From positions 1 to 64,000 of the forward strand of contig NZ_JAJQKI010000016.1 in assembly GCF_023036475.1 (NCBI RefSeq): DNA of 64,000 nt. Direction: 5' to 3'. Below, one piece after another: positions 45,402 to 54,596 of the stretch. Position numbers and translations under genes: made by a program. The notes below the pieces were generated by a model. It searched no databases. It was not told the DNA's origin and was given only the letters and a program-made list of their open reading frames with translations. The DNA comes from Bacillus pinisoli. Lineage in GTDB: Bacteria > Bacillota > Bacilli > Bacillales > SA4. The number at the start of each line of letters is the position of its first letter. Positions within the stretch are counted from its first letter, which is position 1.

Positions 45402-46101
45402 GTTAGAAAATGTTTCTGTACATTATGGCGCATACCAAGCTCTTTCGAACATTAACCTTGCAGTTGAACAAGGTGAATTAGTTGTACTTCTAGGAGCAAA
45501 CGGGGCTGGGAAAAGTACTATTTTCCGGACAATAAGCGGGTTAAGTAAGCCGTCCAGCGGAACAATTCACTTTGTCGATCAAAACGTGGGTGGACTATCT
45601 GCAGACCGAATAGTCGAGGCTGGAATTGTTCAGTGCGCAGAAGGAAGAAAGTTATTCCCGCAGATGACAGTCTATCAAAATCTAATTCTTGGAGGATATG
45701 TTCATAGAAAGAATAAGGATAAACAGAAGCAAACCATTCAGGAAGTGTATGAACTCTTTCCAATATTGAAAGATAAAAGAAATGATCCAGCTGGTTCATT
45801 AAGTGGAGGACAACAGCAAATGCTTGCTATTGGAAGAGCATTAATGGCACATCCGAAAGTACTGCTATTAGATGAGCCGTCCATCGGGTTAGCTCCATTA
45901 ATTGTTGAACAAGTATTTGAAGTTATTAAGCAAATTAATAAGAGTGGAACAACTGTATTATTGGCAGAACAGAACGCAAATGCTGCTCTAAGAATAGCCG
46001 ACCGTGGATATGTCATTGAAACAGGAAGTATTGTACTAGAGGGAAGAAGTAAGGATTTGTTTGAGAACGATGATATTAGAAAAGCTTATATTGGCGCTTA
46101 A
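45394..46101 (+). CDS. livF: ABC transporter ATP-binding protein LivF
   Basis: This 235-residue ATPase has Walker A GANGAGKST, a canonical signature LSGGQQQMLAIGRAL, Walker B LLLDEPSIGLAP and switch-region LAEQN. The TTG start at 45394 (GGAGGT 7 nt upstream) overlaps the livG end by 8 nt and gives the typical LivF N-terminus MLKLENVSVHYG; an upstream in-frame codon at 45367 gives an unlikely extension. Confidence 0.9.
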   Translation: MLKLENVSVHYGAYQALSNINLAVEQGELVVLLGANGAGKSTIFRTISGLSKPSSGTIHFVDQNVGGLSADRIVEAGIVQCAEGRKLFPQMTVYQNLILGGYVHRKNKDKQKQTIQEVYELFPILKDKRNDPAGSLSGGQQQMLAIGRALMAHPKVLLLDEPSIGLAPLIVEQVFEVIKQINKSGTTVLLAEQNANAALRIADRGYVIETGSIVLEGRSKDLFENDDIRKAYIGA

Positions 46102-46114
46102 TTCTTTACTCATG

Positions 46115-46125
46115 AAAGGAGGTGA
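46115..46125 (+). promoter_or_regulatory. Orphan full-length Shine-Dalgarno sequence (Stab-SD-like)
   Basis: AAAGGAGGTGA is fully complementary to the 16S rRNA 3' end but no start codon follows at a usable distance. It overlaps the perfect palindrome GTGAGATCTCAC (46122-46133) and lies 75-85 nt before the binding-protein gene. Such orphan sites are known in Bacillus to hold a ribosome and shield mRNA from 5' decay. Confidence 0.4.
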
Positions 46126-46199
46126 GATCTCACATCGTCTTAGTCTTGTGCACTAATTAATCATGCTCTTAAAACTATTAAGTTATTAAAGGGGGAAAA

Positions 46200-47444
46200 A
46201 TGATGTTTACGTTTAAAAAATTGTCTTTGTTCTTTCTATTAATATTAACACTCGTTTTAGTCTCAGCTTGTAGTTCAACTCCTTCTTCTCAACCTGCTGA
46301 AGAGAAGCCTGCTAGTAATGAAACTGGAAAAGAGAACGGTACTGATACTGAAGTAGATGAAGAGGCTGGGGTAGTGAACATTGGTTATAGTGGCCCATTA
46401 AGTGGACCGGCTGCATTTTATGGAAAGAATACTCTTAGTGGATTAGAAATGGCTGTTGAAGAAATTAACGCAAATGGTGGTTTTGAGGTTTCAGGTAAAA
46501 AATATAATTTAAATTTAGTTACATTAGATGATAAGTACTTACCGAATGAGACAGGCGCAAACGCAAAACGTCTTGTTCAAGAGAATAAAACACCAATTAT
46601 TTTTGTTCCACATAGTGGTGGGATTTTTGCTTCACAAGTGTTTAATATTCAAGAAAAATTTATTATCGGAGCTTATACTAGTGAGCCTAAAGTTACTGAG
46701 CAAGGGAATGCTTTAACAGTTCGTATCCCTCCAAAATACAGTTCTTATATTGAGCCGTTTTCAAAGTACCAAATGGAGCGCTTTGGTAAAAAGATTGCCT
46801 TTCTCCCAACTGCTACTCAATATGGAAAAGATTGGGCTTCAGTACTCGAGCCTGGTTGGAAAGACCTTGGTGGAGAAGTTGTTTATAAAGGATCTATTGA
46901 CTTCAGTAAGGATACGGACTTCTTTACAATTGTAACAAATGCGCTAAAGGAAAAGCCAGATGTATTATTCGTAGGTGGACCATCAGAGCCAACAGCATTA
47001 GTTATTAAACAAGCGAGAGAACTTGGATTTAAGGGTGGATTCCTCATCATGGACCAAGCAAAGCTTGATGAGATTGAAGCTGTACTAGGTGGAACGGAAT
47101 TAATTGAGGGTTCAGTAGGAGTTCTTCCACTTGTCTATTCAAAATATGAAGGAAACGAGAAATTCATTGAAGATTACAGTAAAGCACATGGTAAAAATCC
47201 TGGGTCAGAAGCTGGTTATCACTATTTAGCAGCGTATATGTTTGTAGAAGCAATGAAAGCCGCAGGTTCCGTTGATGATCCGATTGCCATTCGTGCAAAA
47301 TTAGAAGAATCCTTAGCTAACATTCCAGCAGATAAGAAAATCTATGAGATTGAAGAAATTGAAGAAAATGGTGGGTTAGTAACGCCTCTTCGTATTGCAG
47401 TAGTTGAGGATGGCAAGATTATTGATAAATCACTAGGACAATAA
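46200..47444 (+). CDS. Liv-type ABC transporter substrate-binding lipoprotein
   Basis: This 414-residue lipoprotein has a signal peptide ending in LVSAC (Cys24), a Ser/Glu-rich linker, and a Leu/Ile/Val-binding-protein fold starting VNIGYSGPLSGPAAFYGKNTLSG. It binds the ligand outside the membrane for LivHMGF. The start is ATGATG after GGGGGAAAA. It is separated from livF by 98 nt carrying the orphan Shine-Dalgarno site and is followed by a strong terminator. Confidence 0.92.
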   Translation: MMFTFKKLSLFFLLILTLVLVSACSSTPSSQPAEEKPASNETGKENGTDTEVDEEAGVVNIGYSGPLSGPAAFYGKNTLSGLEMAVEEINANGGFEVSGKKYNLNLVTLDDKYLPNETGANAKRLVQENKTPIIFVPHSGGIFASQVFNIQEKFIIGAYTSEPKVTEQGNALTVRIPPKYSSYIEPFSKYQMERFGKKIAFLPTATQYGKDWASVLEPGWKDLGGEVVYKGSIDFSKDTDFFTIVTNALKEKPDVLFVGGPSEPTALVIKQARELGFKGGFLIMDQAKLDEIEAVLGGTELIEGSVGVLPLVYSKYEGNEKFIEDYSKAHGKNPGSEAGYHYLAAYMFVEAMKAAGSVDDPIAIRAKLEESLANIPADKKIYEIEEIEENGGLVTPLRIAVVEDGKIIDKSLGQ

Positions 47445-47468
47445 TTTTTATAATCTAATAATCTTACA

Positions 47469-47507
47469 CATAGATGGTCGAATTAATATCCGACCATCTA
47501 TGTTTTT
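47469..47507 (+). terminator. Intrinsic terminator of the ligase/Liv operon
   Basis: CATAGATGGTCG (47469-47480) pairs perfectly with CGACCATCTATG (47491-47502), then TTTTT. Confidence 0.88.
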
Positions 47508-47542
47508 GGACATTTTTTGAATACGAGAGGAGAGGCTACGCA

Positions 47543-47944
47543 ATGACCATTAATCACGAGAGACGAAAGATTGGGCAAAGTGACTTTTCAAATTTAGTCG
47601 GAATAGAAACGGTAAAATTTGAGAAAGGAGATGTAGTTTTAAACCTTACTGTTGAAGATAAGCATATTAACGGTATTGATACAGTACACGGGGGAGTTAT
47701 AGCTACTCTAATTGACAATATTATTGGTGCAACCATCTCATCCCTTGTTTCATTACCTTCAACAACCGTCAATTTGAATATTCAGTACCTCCAGCCGGCC
47801 ACAAATGGCAAGTTAACGGCAAGAGGATCTATTCTTCACCAAGGATACAAGCTAGTAACGGGTGAAGGGATTATTACTGATGAGAACGGAATATTAATTG
47901 CGAAAGGGACAGGAACGTTTAAGATTCTTCACTCAAAAAAGTAG
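47543..47944 (+). CDS. PaaI-type hotdog thioesterase
   Basis: This 133-residue hotdog protein has NGIDTVHGGVIATLIDNIIGATISS (about 44-68) and VNLNIQYLQPA. It likely releases CoA from thioesters of the surrounding pathway. GAGAGGAGAG sets the ATG at 47543. It sits between the two sigma-54 operons behind a terminator; no promoter of its own is evident, so it may depend on read-through. Confidence 0.83.
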   Translation: MTINHERRKIGQSDFSNLVGIETVKFEKGDVVLNLTVEDKHINGIDTVHGGVIATLIDNIIGATISSLVSLPSTTVNLNIQYLQPATNGKLTARGSILHQGYKLVTGEGIITDENGILIAKGTGTFKILHSKK

Positions 47945-48013
47945 CCTTTAATACAGAATTGAATTATTAATCTATTTTTGTATTAATCTAGTTAAAAGAT
48001 TGTGAATTCAATG

Positions 48014-48027
48014 ATTCATAGATGAAT
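48014..48027. promoter_or_regulatory. Activator site ATTCA-N4-TGAAT, copy 3
   Basis: ATTCA-TAGA-TGAAT lies 41 bp upstream of the second -24 element. Arms and spacing are the same as at 40944 and 41000. Confidence 0.7.
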
Positions 48028-48068
48028 TATTCGTTATTTTGTATCTTGGTAATAAAGAAATTCCCAAT

Positions 48069-48084
48069 TGGCACGCTTCTTGCT
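48069..48084 (+). promoter_or_regulatory. Sigma-54 (-24/-12) promoter of the thiolase operon
   Basis: TGGCACGCTTCTTGCT matches TGGCAYRNNNNTTGCW at every defined position. It lies 69 bp before the first thiolase gene. Confidence 0.9.
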
Positions 48085-48152
48085 TTATTTATAAATAAGG
48101 AAAAATGTAAAGGTTTCCAATTTGAATATACAGTACCGAAAGGATGAGTTAG

Positions 48153-49316
48153 ATGACAAAAGCGGTAATCGTTTCAGCGGTAAGAACACCCATCGCTAAA
48201 AAGGGTGGAGCACTAGCTGGATTAGATCCTTCCATTTATGGGGCTATTGCATTAAAAGAGGCATTACAACGTGTAAACGTGGATGGAAAAGATGTGGATG
48301 ATGTCATACTAGGTAACTGTTTGTCTGGAGGAGGAAATATTGCGAGGCTAACCTTATTGCAAGCTGAGCTTCCTACAACAGTTCCTGGTTTAACGATTGA
48401 TCGACAATGTGGTTCAGGTATTAATAGTGTAGCGCTGGCAGCTGAAGCCATTCTTGCAGGAAAAGCAAGTATTGTCGTTGCTGGTGGTACAGAAAGCATG
48501 TCGCGAACACCTTATTTACTTGCCCCCCAAGAACGTGCCTTTGATCGAATGCCACCTAAATTTGTCTCAAGACAGCTTTCTCCAGACTTCATCGGGGATC
48601 CACCAATGGGGATTACAGCAGAAAATCTAGTTGAAAAGTACGAAATATCTCGTGAAGAACAGGATGCATTTTCTCTACAAAGTCAGCAAAGAATGGCTGC
48701 CGCAATGGAGCAAAACCTGTTTGAAGAGCAGATTGTACCGATTCCTATAAGAACAAGAAAAGGGGAAGTCTTATTTACAACGGATGAACACCCTCGTCCG
48801 AATGTAACAGCTGAAGATCTTGCTAAGCTCCCACCAGCTTTTAAGCAAGGAGGAAGTGTAAGTGCAGGAAACTCTTCAGGTGTAAATGATGGAGCGTCAG
48901 CAATTGTAGTAATGTCAGAAGAAGAGGCACTTAAGAGAGGACTTGAGCCTTTAGCATATATTACGGACTGGGCAATTGCTGGGGTTGACCCAAACATTAT
49001 GGGGATAGGACCAGTGCCTGCTGTACTAAAATTATTAGCTCAAACACAAAGCGACCTTAACGACTATGACTTAATTGAAATTAATGAAGCATTTGCTGCT
49101 CAAGTGTTAGCTTGTGACCGCGAACTAAAGTTTGATATGGAAAAGGTTAATGTCAATGGTGGCGCAATAGCTCACGGACATCCAATTGCTGCGACTGGAG
49201 GCATGCTTGTAACGAAATTAGCTTATGAAATGAAACGTCGAAACGTTTCAAAAGGAATCGTCACTGCATGTATTGGTGGTGGGCAAGGAATTGCATTAGC
49301 GTTAGAAAGAAAGTAA
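48153..49316 (+). CDS. Thiolase (acetyl-CoA C-acyltransferase), first copy
   Basis: This 387-residue thiolase has nucleophile Cys86 in RQCGSGINSV, His in GHPIAATGGM and the second Cys in CIGGGQG. It cleaves a 3-ketoacyl-CoA with CoA, or condenses acetyl-CoA. It is first in a seven-to-eight-gene operon. The later thiolase at 50511 is similar in length but has the more common [10 protein letters not shown] motif, so the two probably act on different chain types. Confidence 0.93.
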   Translation: MTKAVIVSAVRTPIAKKGGALAGLDPSIYGAIALKEALQRVNVDGKDVDDVILGNCLSGGGNIARLTLLQAELPTTVPGLTIDRQCGSGINSVALAAEAILAGKASIVVAGGTESMSRTPYLLAPQERAFDRMPPKFVSRQLSPDFIGDPPMGITAENLVEKYEISREEQDAFSLQSQQRMAAAMEQNLFEEQIVPIPIRTRKGEVLFTTDEHPRPNVTAEDLAKLPPAFKQGGSVSAGNSSGVNDGASAIVVMSEEEALKRGLEPLAYITDWAIAGVDPNIMGIGPVPAVLKLLAQTQSDLNDYDLIEINEAFAAQVLACDRELKFDMEKVNVNGGAIAHGHPIAATGGMLVTKLAYEMKRRNVSKGIVTACIGGGQGIALALERK

Positions 49317-49338
49317 TTCTTTATTTAGGAGTGAGAAA

Positions 49339-50490
49339 ATGGATTTCCAATTAGACGAGGATATTGTTTCACTCAAACATAATATTAGAGATTTTATAAA
49401 AAATGAGGTAGATCCTTTTGCTATGCAAATTGAAGATGAAGACCATATTCCTAATGAGATTATCGAGAAGTCAAAAGAAATGGGACTTTTCAGCTTAAGC
49501 ATACCAGAAGAATATGGCGGTCTTGGCATAGGGATGGTTGGTAAATGTGCTTTATATGAAGAAATCGGTAAAACCCATAATGGGTATACAACGTTAATTG
49601 GTGCACACACTGGCATTGGTTCCGTTGGAATTGTCGAGATGGGAAATGAAGAACAGAAGAGAAAGTATCTTCCAGCGATGGCTAGAGGAGATTTAATAGG
49701 TGCATTCGCCCTTACTGAACCTCAGGCAGGTTCCCATGCGACAAATTTAAAAACAACAGCCGTTAAAAAAGGTAATAAATATATTATAAATGGTACAAAG
49801 CATTATATTACAAACGCGACGGTTGCAGATGTATTTACTGTTATGGCGGTAACAGATGCCAGTAAAGGGGCTAAAGGAATTACCTCATTCATTATTGAAC
49901 GAGGGATGCCTGGTTTTAAAATAGGTGCAGTAGAAAGAAAGATGGGTTTACGCGGATCTCATTCAGCAGAGCTTGTGTTTGAGGATTGTGAGGTTCCAGA
50001 GGAAAATGTTCTTGGAGAAGTAGGTCAGGGCTACGTAAATGCTTTGAAAATTTTAGCAAACGGAAGAGCCGGACTTGCTGCAAGAAATCTCGGCTCATCT
50101 CAAAAGCTTCTAGATATGTGTATGGTACATGTTCAAGAAAGGGAGCAATTTAATGTTCCAATCATCGAGCATCAAGCGGTCGCACACATGCTGGCTGATA
50201 TAGCTTTAGAGATTGAAGTACTAAGATCTTTTACTTATCGTGTTGCCTGGATGGTTGACCGTGGGGAGAAAGTGATTAAAGAGGCAGCGATGTTAAAGTT
50301 ATTTGGTTCAGAGGTCTATAACAGAGTTGCTGATAAAGCTGTTCAAATTCATGGAGGTCTCGGATATATTAAAGATTTTCCGGTTGAACGATATTATCGT
50401 GATGCAAGAATTACAAGAATTTATGAGGGAACATCTGAAATTCAGAAAAATATTATCTCTTCTCAGTTAAGAAAAGAATACAGCAAATAG
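49339..50490 (+). CDS. Acyl-CoA dehydrogenase, first copy
   Basis: This 383-residue flavoenzyme has the FAD/substrate motif FALTEPQAGSHATNL (about 126-140) and the C-terminal RIYEGTSEIQ segment carrying the catalytic-position Glu of short/medium-chain dehydrogenases. QIHGGLGYIKDFPVERYYRDARI is the second family signature. It introduces the 2,3-double bond into an acyl-CoA. A 20-nt gap separates it from the next thiolase gene. Confidence 0.93.
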   Translation: MDFQLDEDIVSLKHNIRDFIKNEVDPFAMQIEDEDHIPNEIIEKSKEMGLFSLSIPEEYGGLGIGMVGKCALYEEIGKTHNGYTTLIGAHTGIGSVGIVEMGNEEQKRKYLPAMARGDLIGAFALTEPQAGSHATNLKTTAVKKGNKYIINGTKHYITNATVADVFTVMAVTDASKGAKGITSFIIERGMPGFKIGAVERKMGLRGSHSAELVFEDCEVPEENVLGEVGQGYVNALKILANGRAGLAARNLGSSQKLLDMCMVHVQEREQFNVPIIEHQAVAHMLADIALEIEVLRSFTYRVAWMVDRGEKVIKEAAMLKLFGSEVYNRVADKAVQIHGGLGYIKDFPVERYYRDARITRIYEGTSEIQKNIISSQLRKEYSK

Positions 50491-50510
50491 GGTGTTGAAG
50501 GAGGGAGAAA

Positions 50511-51695
50511 ATGAAAGATGAAATGGTCATTGTCAGTGCTGTTCGTTCCCCAATTGGCAGGTTCGGTGGCACATTAAGAAATATGAACTCAGGAGAACTG
50601 GGAGCTGTTGTGATTAAGGAGGCCATTAAGCGTGCAGGAATCTCAGCAACCCAAGTTGATGAGGTGATTTTAGGAGAAGTTAGGCAATCAACGGAGTCTT
50701 CTAATGTGGCGCGGGTCGCTTCACTTCGTGCGGGAATTCCTGATACAACCCCGGCCTTCACCGTCAATCGCCTTTGTGCATCTGGTATGCAAGCTGTTAC
50801 GTCTGGGATACAGCAAATTGCATGTGGGCAAGCCGAGATTGTCGTAGCAGGAGGTACTGAGTCTTTGAGTAAATCCTCCATCTATTTGAGAAATTCAAGA
50901 TTTGGTGAAGGTAATCCCATCCTTGTTGACTCTAATCTTGAAAACGGACAACAACCTATGGAGACATATGGTTCGAAATTAGGTATGGGTATGACAGCTG
51001 AAAATGTTGCGGAGAGATACAGTATTTCAAGGGCGGATCAAGATGACTTTGCTTTTCATAGCCAAAGAAAAGCGGCAATAGCCTTAGAAAATGGGGCTTT
51101 TAAAGATGAAATTGTTTCCATCCACGTGAAAGAAAAAAAGAAAGAGTTTCTTTTTGAAATAGATGAGCACCCACGACCAGAAACAACGATGGCTGCATTA
51201 GAAAAATTAAAACCTGCGTTTAGAGAAAATGGAACTGTAACAGCAGGAAATGCTTGCGGTCGAAATGATGGTGCTTCAGCAATGGTCATAATGACAGCAG
51301 GCAAAGCGAAGGAACTCGGTCTAACTCCTTTAGCCAAAATTGTTGATTGGTCAACGGCAGGTGTTTCTCCAGAGATTATGGGAATTGGTCCAGTTCCAGC
51401 CATTCAAAAGCTTCTTAGTCGAACGAATAAAAGCTTAGAGGATATAGGCTTGATTGAGCTAAACGAGGCTTTTGCTTCTCAAGCGTTGGCGGTTATAAGA
51501 GAAGCAAATTTGGATCCTGAAAAGGTAAATGTAAATGGTGGTGGCATTGCTTTAGGTCATCCGCTTGGAGCAACTGGTTGCAGAATCATGACGACTCTAC
51601 TTTATGAAATGAAACGGCGTGAAGAACAGTTTGGAATAGCCACGCTTTGTGTGGGTGGAGGCCAAGGAATGGCTGTTTTACTAGAGTTAATGTAA
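50511..51695 (+). CDS. Thiolase (acetyl-CoA C-acyltransferase), second copy
   Basis: This 394-residue thiolase has nucleophile Cys89 in [20 protein letters not shown], His in [10 protein letters not shown] and Cys in [10 protein letters not shown]. All catalytic residues are present. It follows the acyl-CoA dehydrogenase gene after 20 nt, behind GGAGGGAG. Acts at the last step of beta-oxidation of the operon's substrate, by inference. Confidence 0.93.
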   Translation: MKDEMVIVSAVRSPIGRFGGTLRNMNSGELGAVVIKEAIKRAGISATQVDEVILGEVRQSTESSNVARVASLRAGIPDTTPAFTVNRLCASGMQAVTSGIQQIACGQAEIVVAGGTESLSKSSIYLRNSRFGEGNPILVDSNLENGQQPMETYGSKLGMGMTAENVAERYSISRADQDDFAFHSQRKAAIALENGAFKDEIVSIHVKEKKKEFLFEIDEHPRPETTMAALEKLKPAFRENGTVTAGNACGRNDGASAMVIMTAGKAKELGLTPLAKIVDWSTAGVSPEIMGIGPVPAIQKLLSRTNKSLEDIGLIELNEAFASQALAVIREANLDPEKVNVNGGGIALGHPLGATGCRIMTTLLYEMKRREEQFGIATLCVGGGQGMAVLLELM

Positions 51696-51735
51696 TAGAA
51701 ACTTATATCAATAGACTAGAAATGGAGTGGAGAAC

Positions 51736-52911
51736 ATGCATTTACGTTTAACAGAAGAACAAAAAATGGTTCAAAAAACAATCCGTAGATTTGTTGAAAA
51801 GGAATTAATCCCACTAGAAAACGATGTGTTACGAAATGAAAGAGAAGGTAAGCCAAGTTTGCCTCCTGGAAAACTAAAAGAACTTCAGATAAAGGCGAAA
51901 GAAGCTGGGTTTTGGGGAATTAATACACCTGAAGAATATGGTGGTGCAAATCTAGGTCAAATGATGATGGCCATTGTACTAATGGAAGTATCCAAAACAT
52001 TCGTCCCGTTCACATTTGGCGGTTCTGCTGATAATATCCTTTATTATGCCAATGAAGAACAGAAACAAAAATATTTAATCCCTACCATTAATGGAGAGAA
52101 AAAATCATGCTTTGCGATGACAGAGCCAGGTGCTGGGTCAGATACTAGAAACATTAAGATGACAGCCGTAAAAGACGGAAATGAGTGGATTCTTAATGGG
52201 GAAAAGACTTTCATTACGGGTGGAAATGACGCAGATTTTGTAATGGTTATCGCCATAACAGATAAAGCGAAGCATGAAGCAACAGGCCGTGATGGAGTAA
52301 CTTGTTTTATTGTCGACAGAGACATGGGATGGAAGTCTGAATATATCCACACAATGGGAGAATGGGGACCAGCTGGACTTGTCTTTGATAACGTTCGAGT
52401 TCCAGAAGAGAATATCCTAGGGGAAGTAAATGGTGGGTACAACCTTGGATTAGAATGGATTGGATTTGCGAGATGGATTGTAGGTGCAAGAGCAGTTGGA
52501 ACTGCTGAAAGATTACTCCAAATGGCTATTGATTATGCAAAGGAAAGAACTACATTTGGTAAACCAATTGCAGAACGTCAAGCAATCCAATGGCAAATAG
52601 CAGATTCAGCTGTAGAAATTGAAGCAGCGAGATGGCTTGTTCTAAACGCAGCATTTACACTCGATCATGGTGAAGATAATCGTCATCTTGCTTCTATTGC
52701 GAAACTTTACGGTGCTAATATGGGAAATAACGTCGTTGATCGAGTTCTCCAAATTCATGGAGGGATGGGATATACAAGAGAACTGCCGATTGAACGCTGG
52801 TACAGAGAAGCCAGATTATGGAGAATCTATGACGGTACTGATGAAATTCAACGTTTAATTATTGCCAGAAATCTATTAAAAGGTCATGTTAAGGTAGGAC
52901 AATATATATAA
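51736..52911 (+). CDS. Acyl-CoA dehydrogenase, second copy, Asp at catalytic position
   Basis: This 391-residue flavoenzyme has AMTEPGAGSDTRNIKM (about 122-137) and QIHGGMGYTRELPIERWYREARLW. The segment that normally reads YEGTSEIQ is YDGTDEIQ, putting Asp where short/medium-chain enzymes have the catalytic Glu. This is usual in the ACAD10/11-like group. The two dehydrogenases therefore probably take different acyl groups. ATG 51736 (GGAGTGGAG upstream) is preferred over the GTG at 51727. Confidence 0.92.
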   Translation: MHLRLTEEQKMVQKTIRRFVEKELIPLENDVLRNEREGKPSLPPGKLKELQIKAKEAGFWGINTPEEYGGANLGQMMMAIVLMEVSKTFVPFTFGGSADNILYYANEEQKQKYLIPTINGEKKSCFAMTEPGAGSDTRNIKMTAVKDGNEWILNGEKTFITGGNDADFVMVIAITDKAKHEATGRDGVTCFIVDRDMGWKSEYIHTMGEWGPAGLVFDNVRVPEENILGEVNGGYNLGLEWIGFARWIVGARAVGTAERLLQMAIDYAKERTTFGKPIAERQAIQWQIADSAVEIEAARWLVLNAAFTLDHGEDNRHLASIAKLYGANMGNNVVDRVLQIHGGMGYTRELPIERWYREARLWRIYDGTDEIQRLIIARNLLKGHVKVGQYI

Positions 52912-52943
52912 TTTATCGAATTGGTAGATAAGGAGGAATGAAT

Positions 52944-53708
52944 ATGACAGGAAGATTTGAAGGTAGAGTCGCTTTTGTTACAGGAGGAAGTAGAGGAATT
53001 GGTAGAGCGATTGTAGAACAGCTTGCTGAAGAGGGAGCAAAGGTTGCCATTATTGATGTCAACGAGGAAGCACTTAACGAAGTAAGCCAGGCTTTAACGG
53101 AGAAAGGATACGATTTCTACACAAAGGTTGCAAACGTTGTCAATAGTACTGAAGTTAATCAGGCGATGGAAGAAGTTGTTACTAAGTTTGGATCTCTAGA
53201 TATTCTTGTTAATAACGCTGGGGTAATCAGAGATAATCTTTTATTTAAAATGACAGAAAATGACTGGGATACGGTTATGGATGTACATTTAAAGGGATCT
53301 TTTAATGCGGTTCGGGCCGCTCAAAAGTATATGGTCGAACAAAAATACGGTAGGATTATTAATATTTCTTCTACGTCCGCTCTTGGTAACCGTGGTCAGT
53401 CAAATTACGCAACGGCAAAGGCGGGTTTACAAGGTTTAACGAAAACGCTTGCAATTGAGCTTGGAAAGTTTGGAATTACAGCTAATTCAGTTGCGCCAGG
53501 TTTTATTGAAACCGATATGACTCGTGAAACAGCTGCTCGGATTGGTATTTCTTTCGAAGATTTAATCAAAGCTAGTGTGGATAAAATTCCTGTCGCACGT
53601 AGTGGAAAGCCTAGTGATATCGCAAATGCTGTTGCGTTTTTCGCGGATGAGAAGTCTTCGTTTGTAAATGGTCAAGTTATTTATGTAGCAGGTGGACCTA
53701 AAAATTAA
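52944..53708 (+). CDS. FabG-like short-chain dehydrogenase/reductase
   Basis: This 254-residue classical SDR has VTGGSRGIGRAIVEQ at the N-terminus, NNAGVIRDNLLFKM, the catalytic Ser in ISSTSA and Tyr/Lys in NYATAKAG, and a C-terminal QVIYVAGG. It most likely oxidises the 3-hydroxyacyl-CoA made by the MaoC hydratases downstream. The ATG at 52944 has AGGAGG 7 nt upstream; the ATG at 52938 is too close to it. Confidence 0.92.
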   Translation: MTGRFEGRVAFVTGGSRGIGRAIVEQLAEEGAKVAIIDVNEEALNEVSQALTEKGYDFYTKVANVVNSTEVNQAMEEVVTKFGSLDILVNNAGVIRDNLLFKMTENDWDTVMDVHLKGSFNAVRAAQKYMVEQKYGRIINISSTSALGNRGQSNYATAKAGLQGLTKTLAIELGKFGITANSVAPGFIETDMTRETAARIGISFEDLIKASVDKIPVARSGKPSDIANAVAFFADEKSSFVNGQVIYVAGGPKN

Positions 53709-53727
53709 CAAGTTGTGAGGTGTGTGT

Positions 53728-54177
53728 ATGTATCATGATTCTATAGGAAAACGTTCAAATAGAGTGAGAAACACAGTAGAAAGAGGCGCCGTTAGAAAGT
53801 TTGCTGAATCAATCGGCGATCTACATCCAATTTTCATAGATGAAGAGACAGGGAAAAAATCAAGATATAAAAATAATATTGCCCCTCCAACCTTTCCAAG
53901 AGTTTTTGATTATGGTGTAATTGAAGATCTGAAGTTGCCTAAAAAGGGACTAATACATGGAGAACAAATCTATCATTATAATAGACCTTTACTAGTTGGA
54001 GAAGAACTATCATGTTACCAAGAGGTTAGTAATTACTATGAGAAAAAAGGTAATTTTGGAGAGATGGGCTTTTTAGTCATTAAGGTTTATGGAGAAACAG
54101 TAGAAGGCGAGCTTGTCTTTACGGCCGATCAGCTTGTCATTATTAACGAAGCAGTTAGAAAGGCGATGAGTGTATGA
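53728..54177 (+). CDS. MaoC-like hydratase, N-terminal (FAS1-type) half-domain protein
   Basis: This 149-residue hotdog protein has AVRKFAESIGDLHPIFIDEE (about 21-40) and APPTFPRVFDYG, typical of the MaoC N-terminal dehydratase subunit that pairs with a MaoC subunit. The catalytic Asp-His pair of MaoC is in the partner at 54174, so the two likely form one heteromeric 2-enoyl-CoA hydratase. The ATG at 53728 follows GTGAGGTG. The end overlaps the next gene by 4 nt. Confidence 0.87.
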   Translation: MYHDSIGKRSNRVRNTVERGAVRKFAESIGDLHPIFIDEETGKKSRYKNNIAPPTFPRVFDYGVIEDLKLPKKGLIHGEQIYHYNRPLLVGEELSCYQEVSNYYEKKGNFGEMGFLVIKVYGETVEGELVFTADQLVIINEAVRKAMSV

Positions 54178-54578
54178 AGAGCTTAGTAGAATTGCAGGCT
54201 GGTGAATCTTTAGAGAACGTTCAATTAGCACCTGTTACTAGACTTGACTTAATTAAATACGCTGGAGCCTCTGGTGATTATAACCCCATTCATACAATAG
54301 ATGAAGAAGCAGAGAAAGCAGGTCTCCCGGGCATCATCGCTCACGGTATGTGGACAATGGGGAATTTAGCTAAGCTTTTTACACCTTATTATGAAGAAGG
54401 ATTTATACAAGACTATCAAATAAGATTTAGAAGTATGGTGTTTCTAAACGATGTTCTTACCTTAAAAGCTACACTTAAGGAAAATATGGATAACAAGTTG
54501 AACTTTGATGTAGAAGCCGTTAAACAGGACGAGACCGTTGTAATTAAAGGAACAGTTCAGTTTTTAACCTACGCATAA
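54174..54578 (+). CDS. MaoC-family (R)-specific enoyl-CoA hydratase subunit
   Basis: This 134-residue hotdog protein carries the hydratase-2 motif with the catalytic Asp and His in ASGDYNPIHT (about 32-41) and AGLPGIIAHGMWTMG. It hydrates 2-enoyl-CoA. ATGA overlap with the upstream gene supports a fixed 1:1 partnership. Confidence 0.9.
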   Translation: MKSLVELQAGESLENVQLAPVTRLDLIKYAGASGDYNPIHTIDEEAEKAGLPGIIAHGMWTMGNLAKLFTPYYEEGFIQDYQIRFRSMVFLNDVLTLKATLKENMDNKLNFDVEAVKQDETVVIKGTVQFLTYA

Positions 54579-54596
54579 TATGAGGAGTATGGAAAA

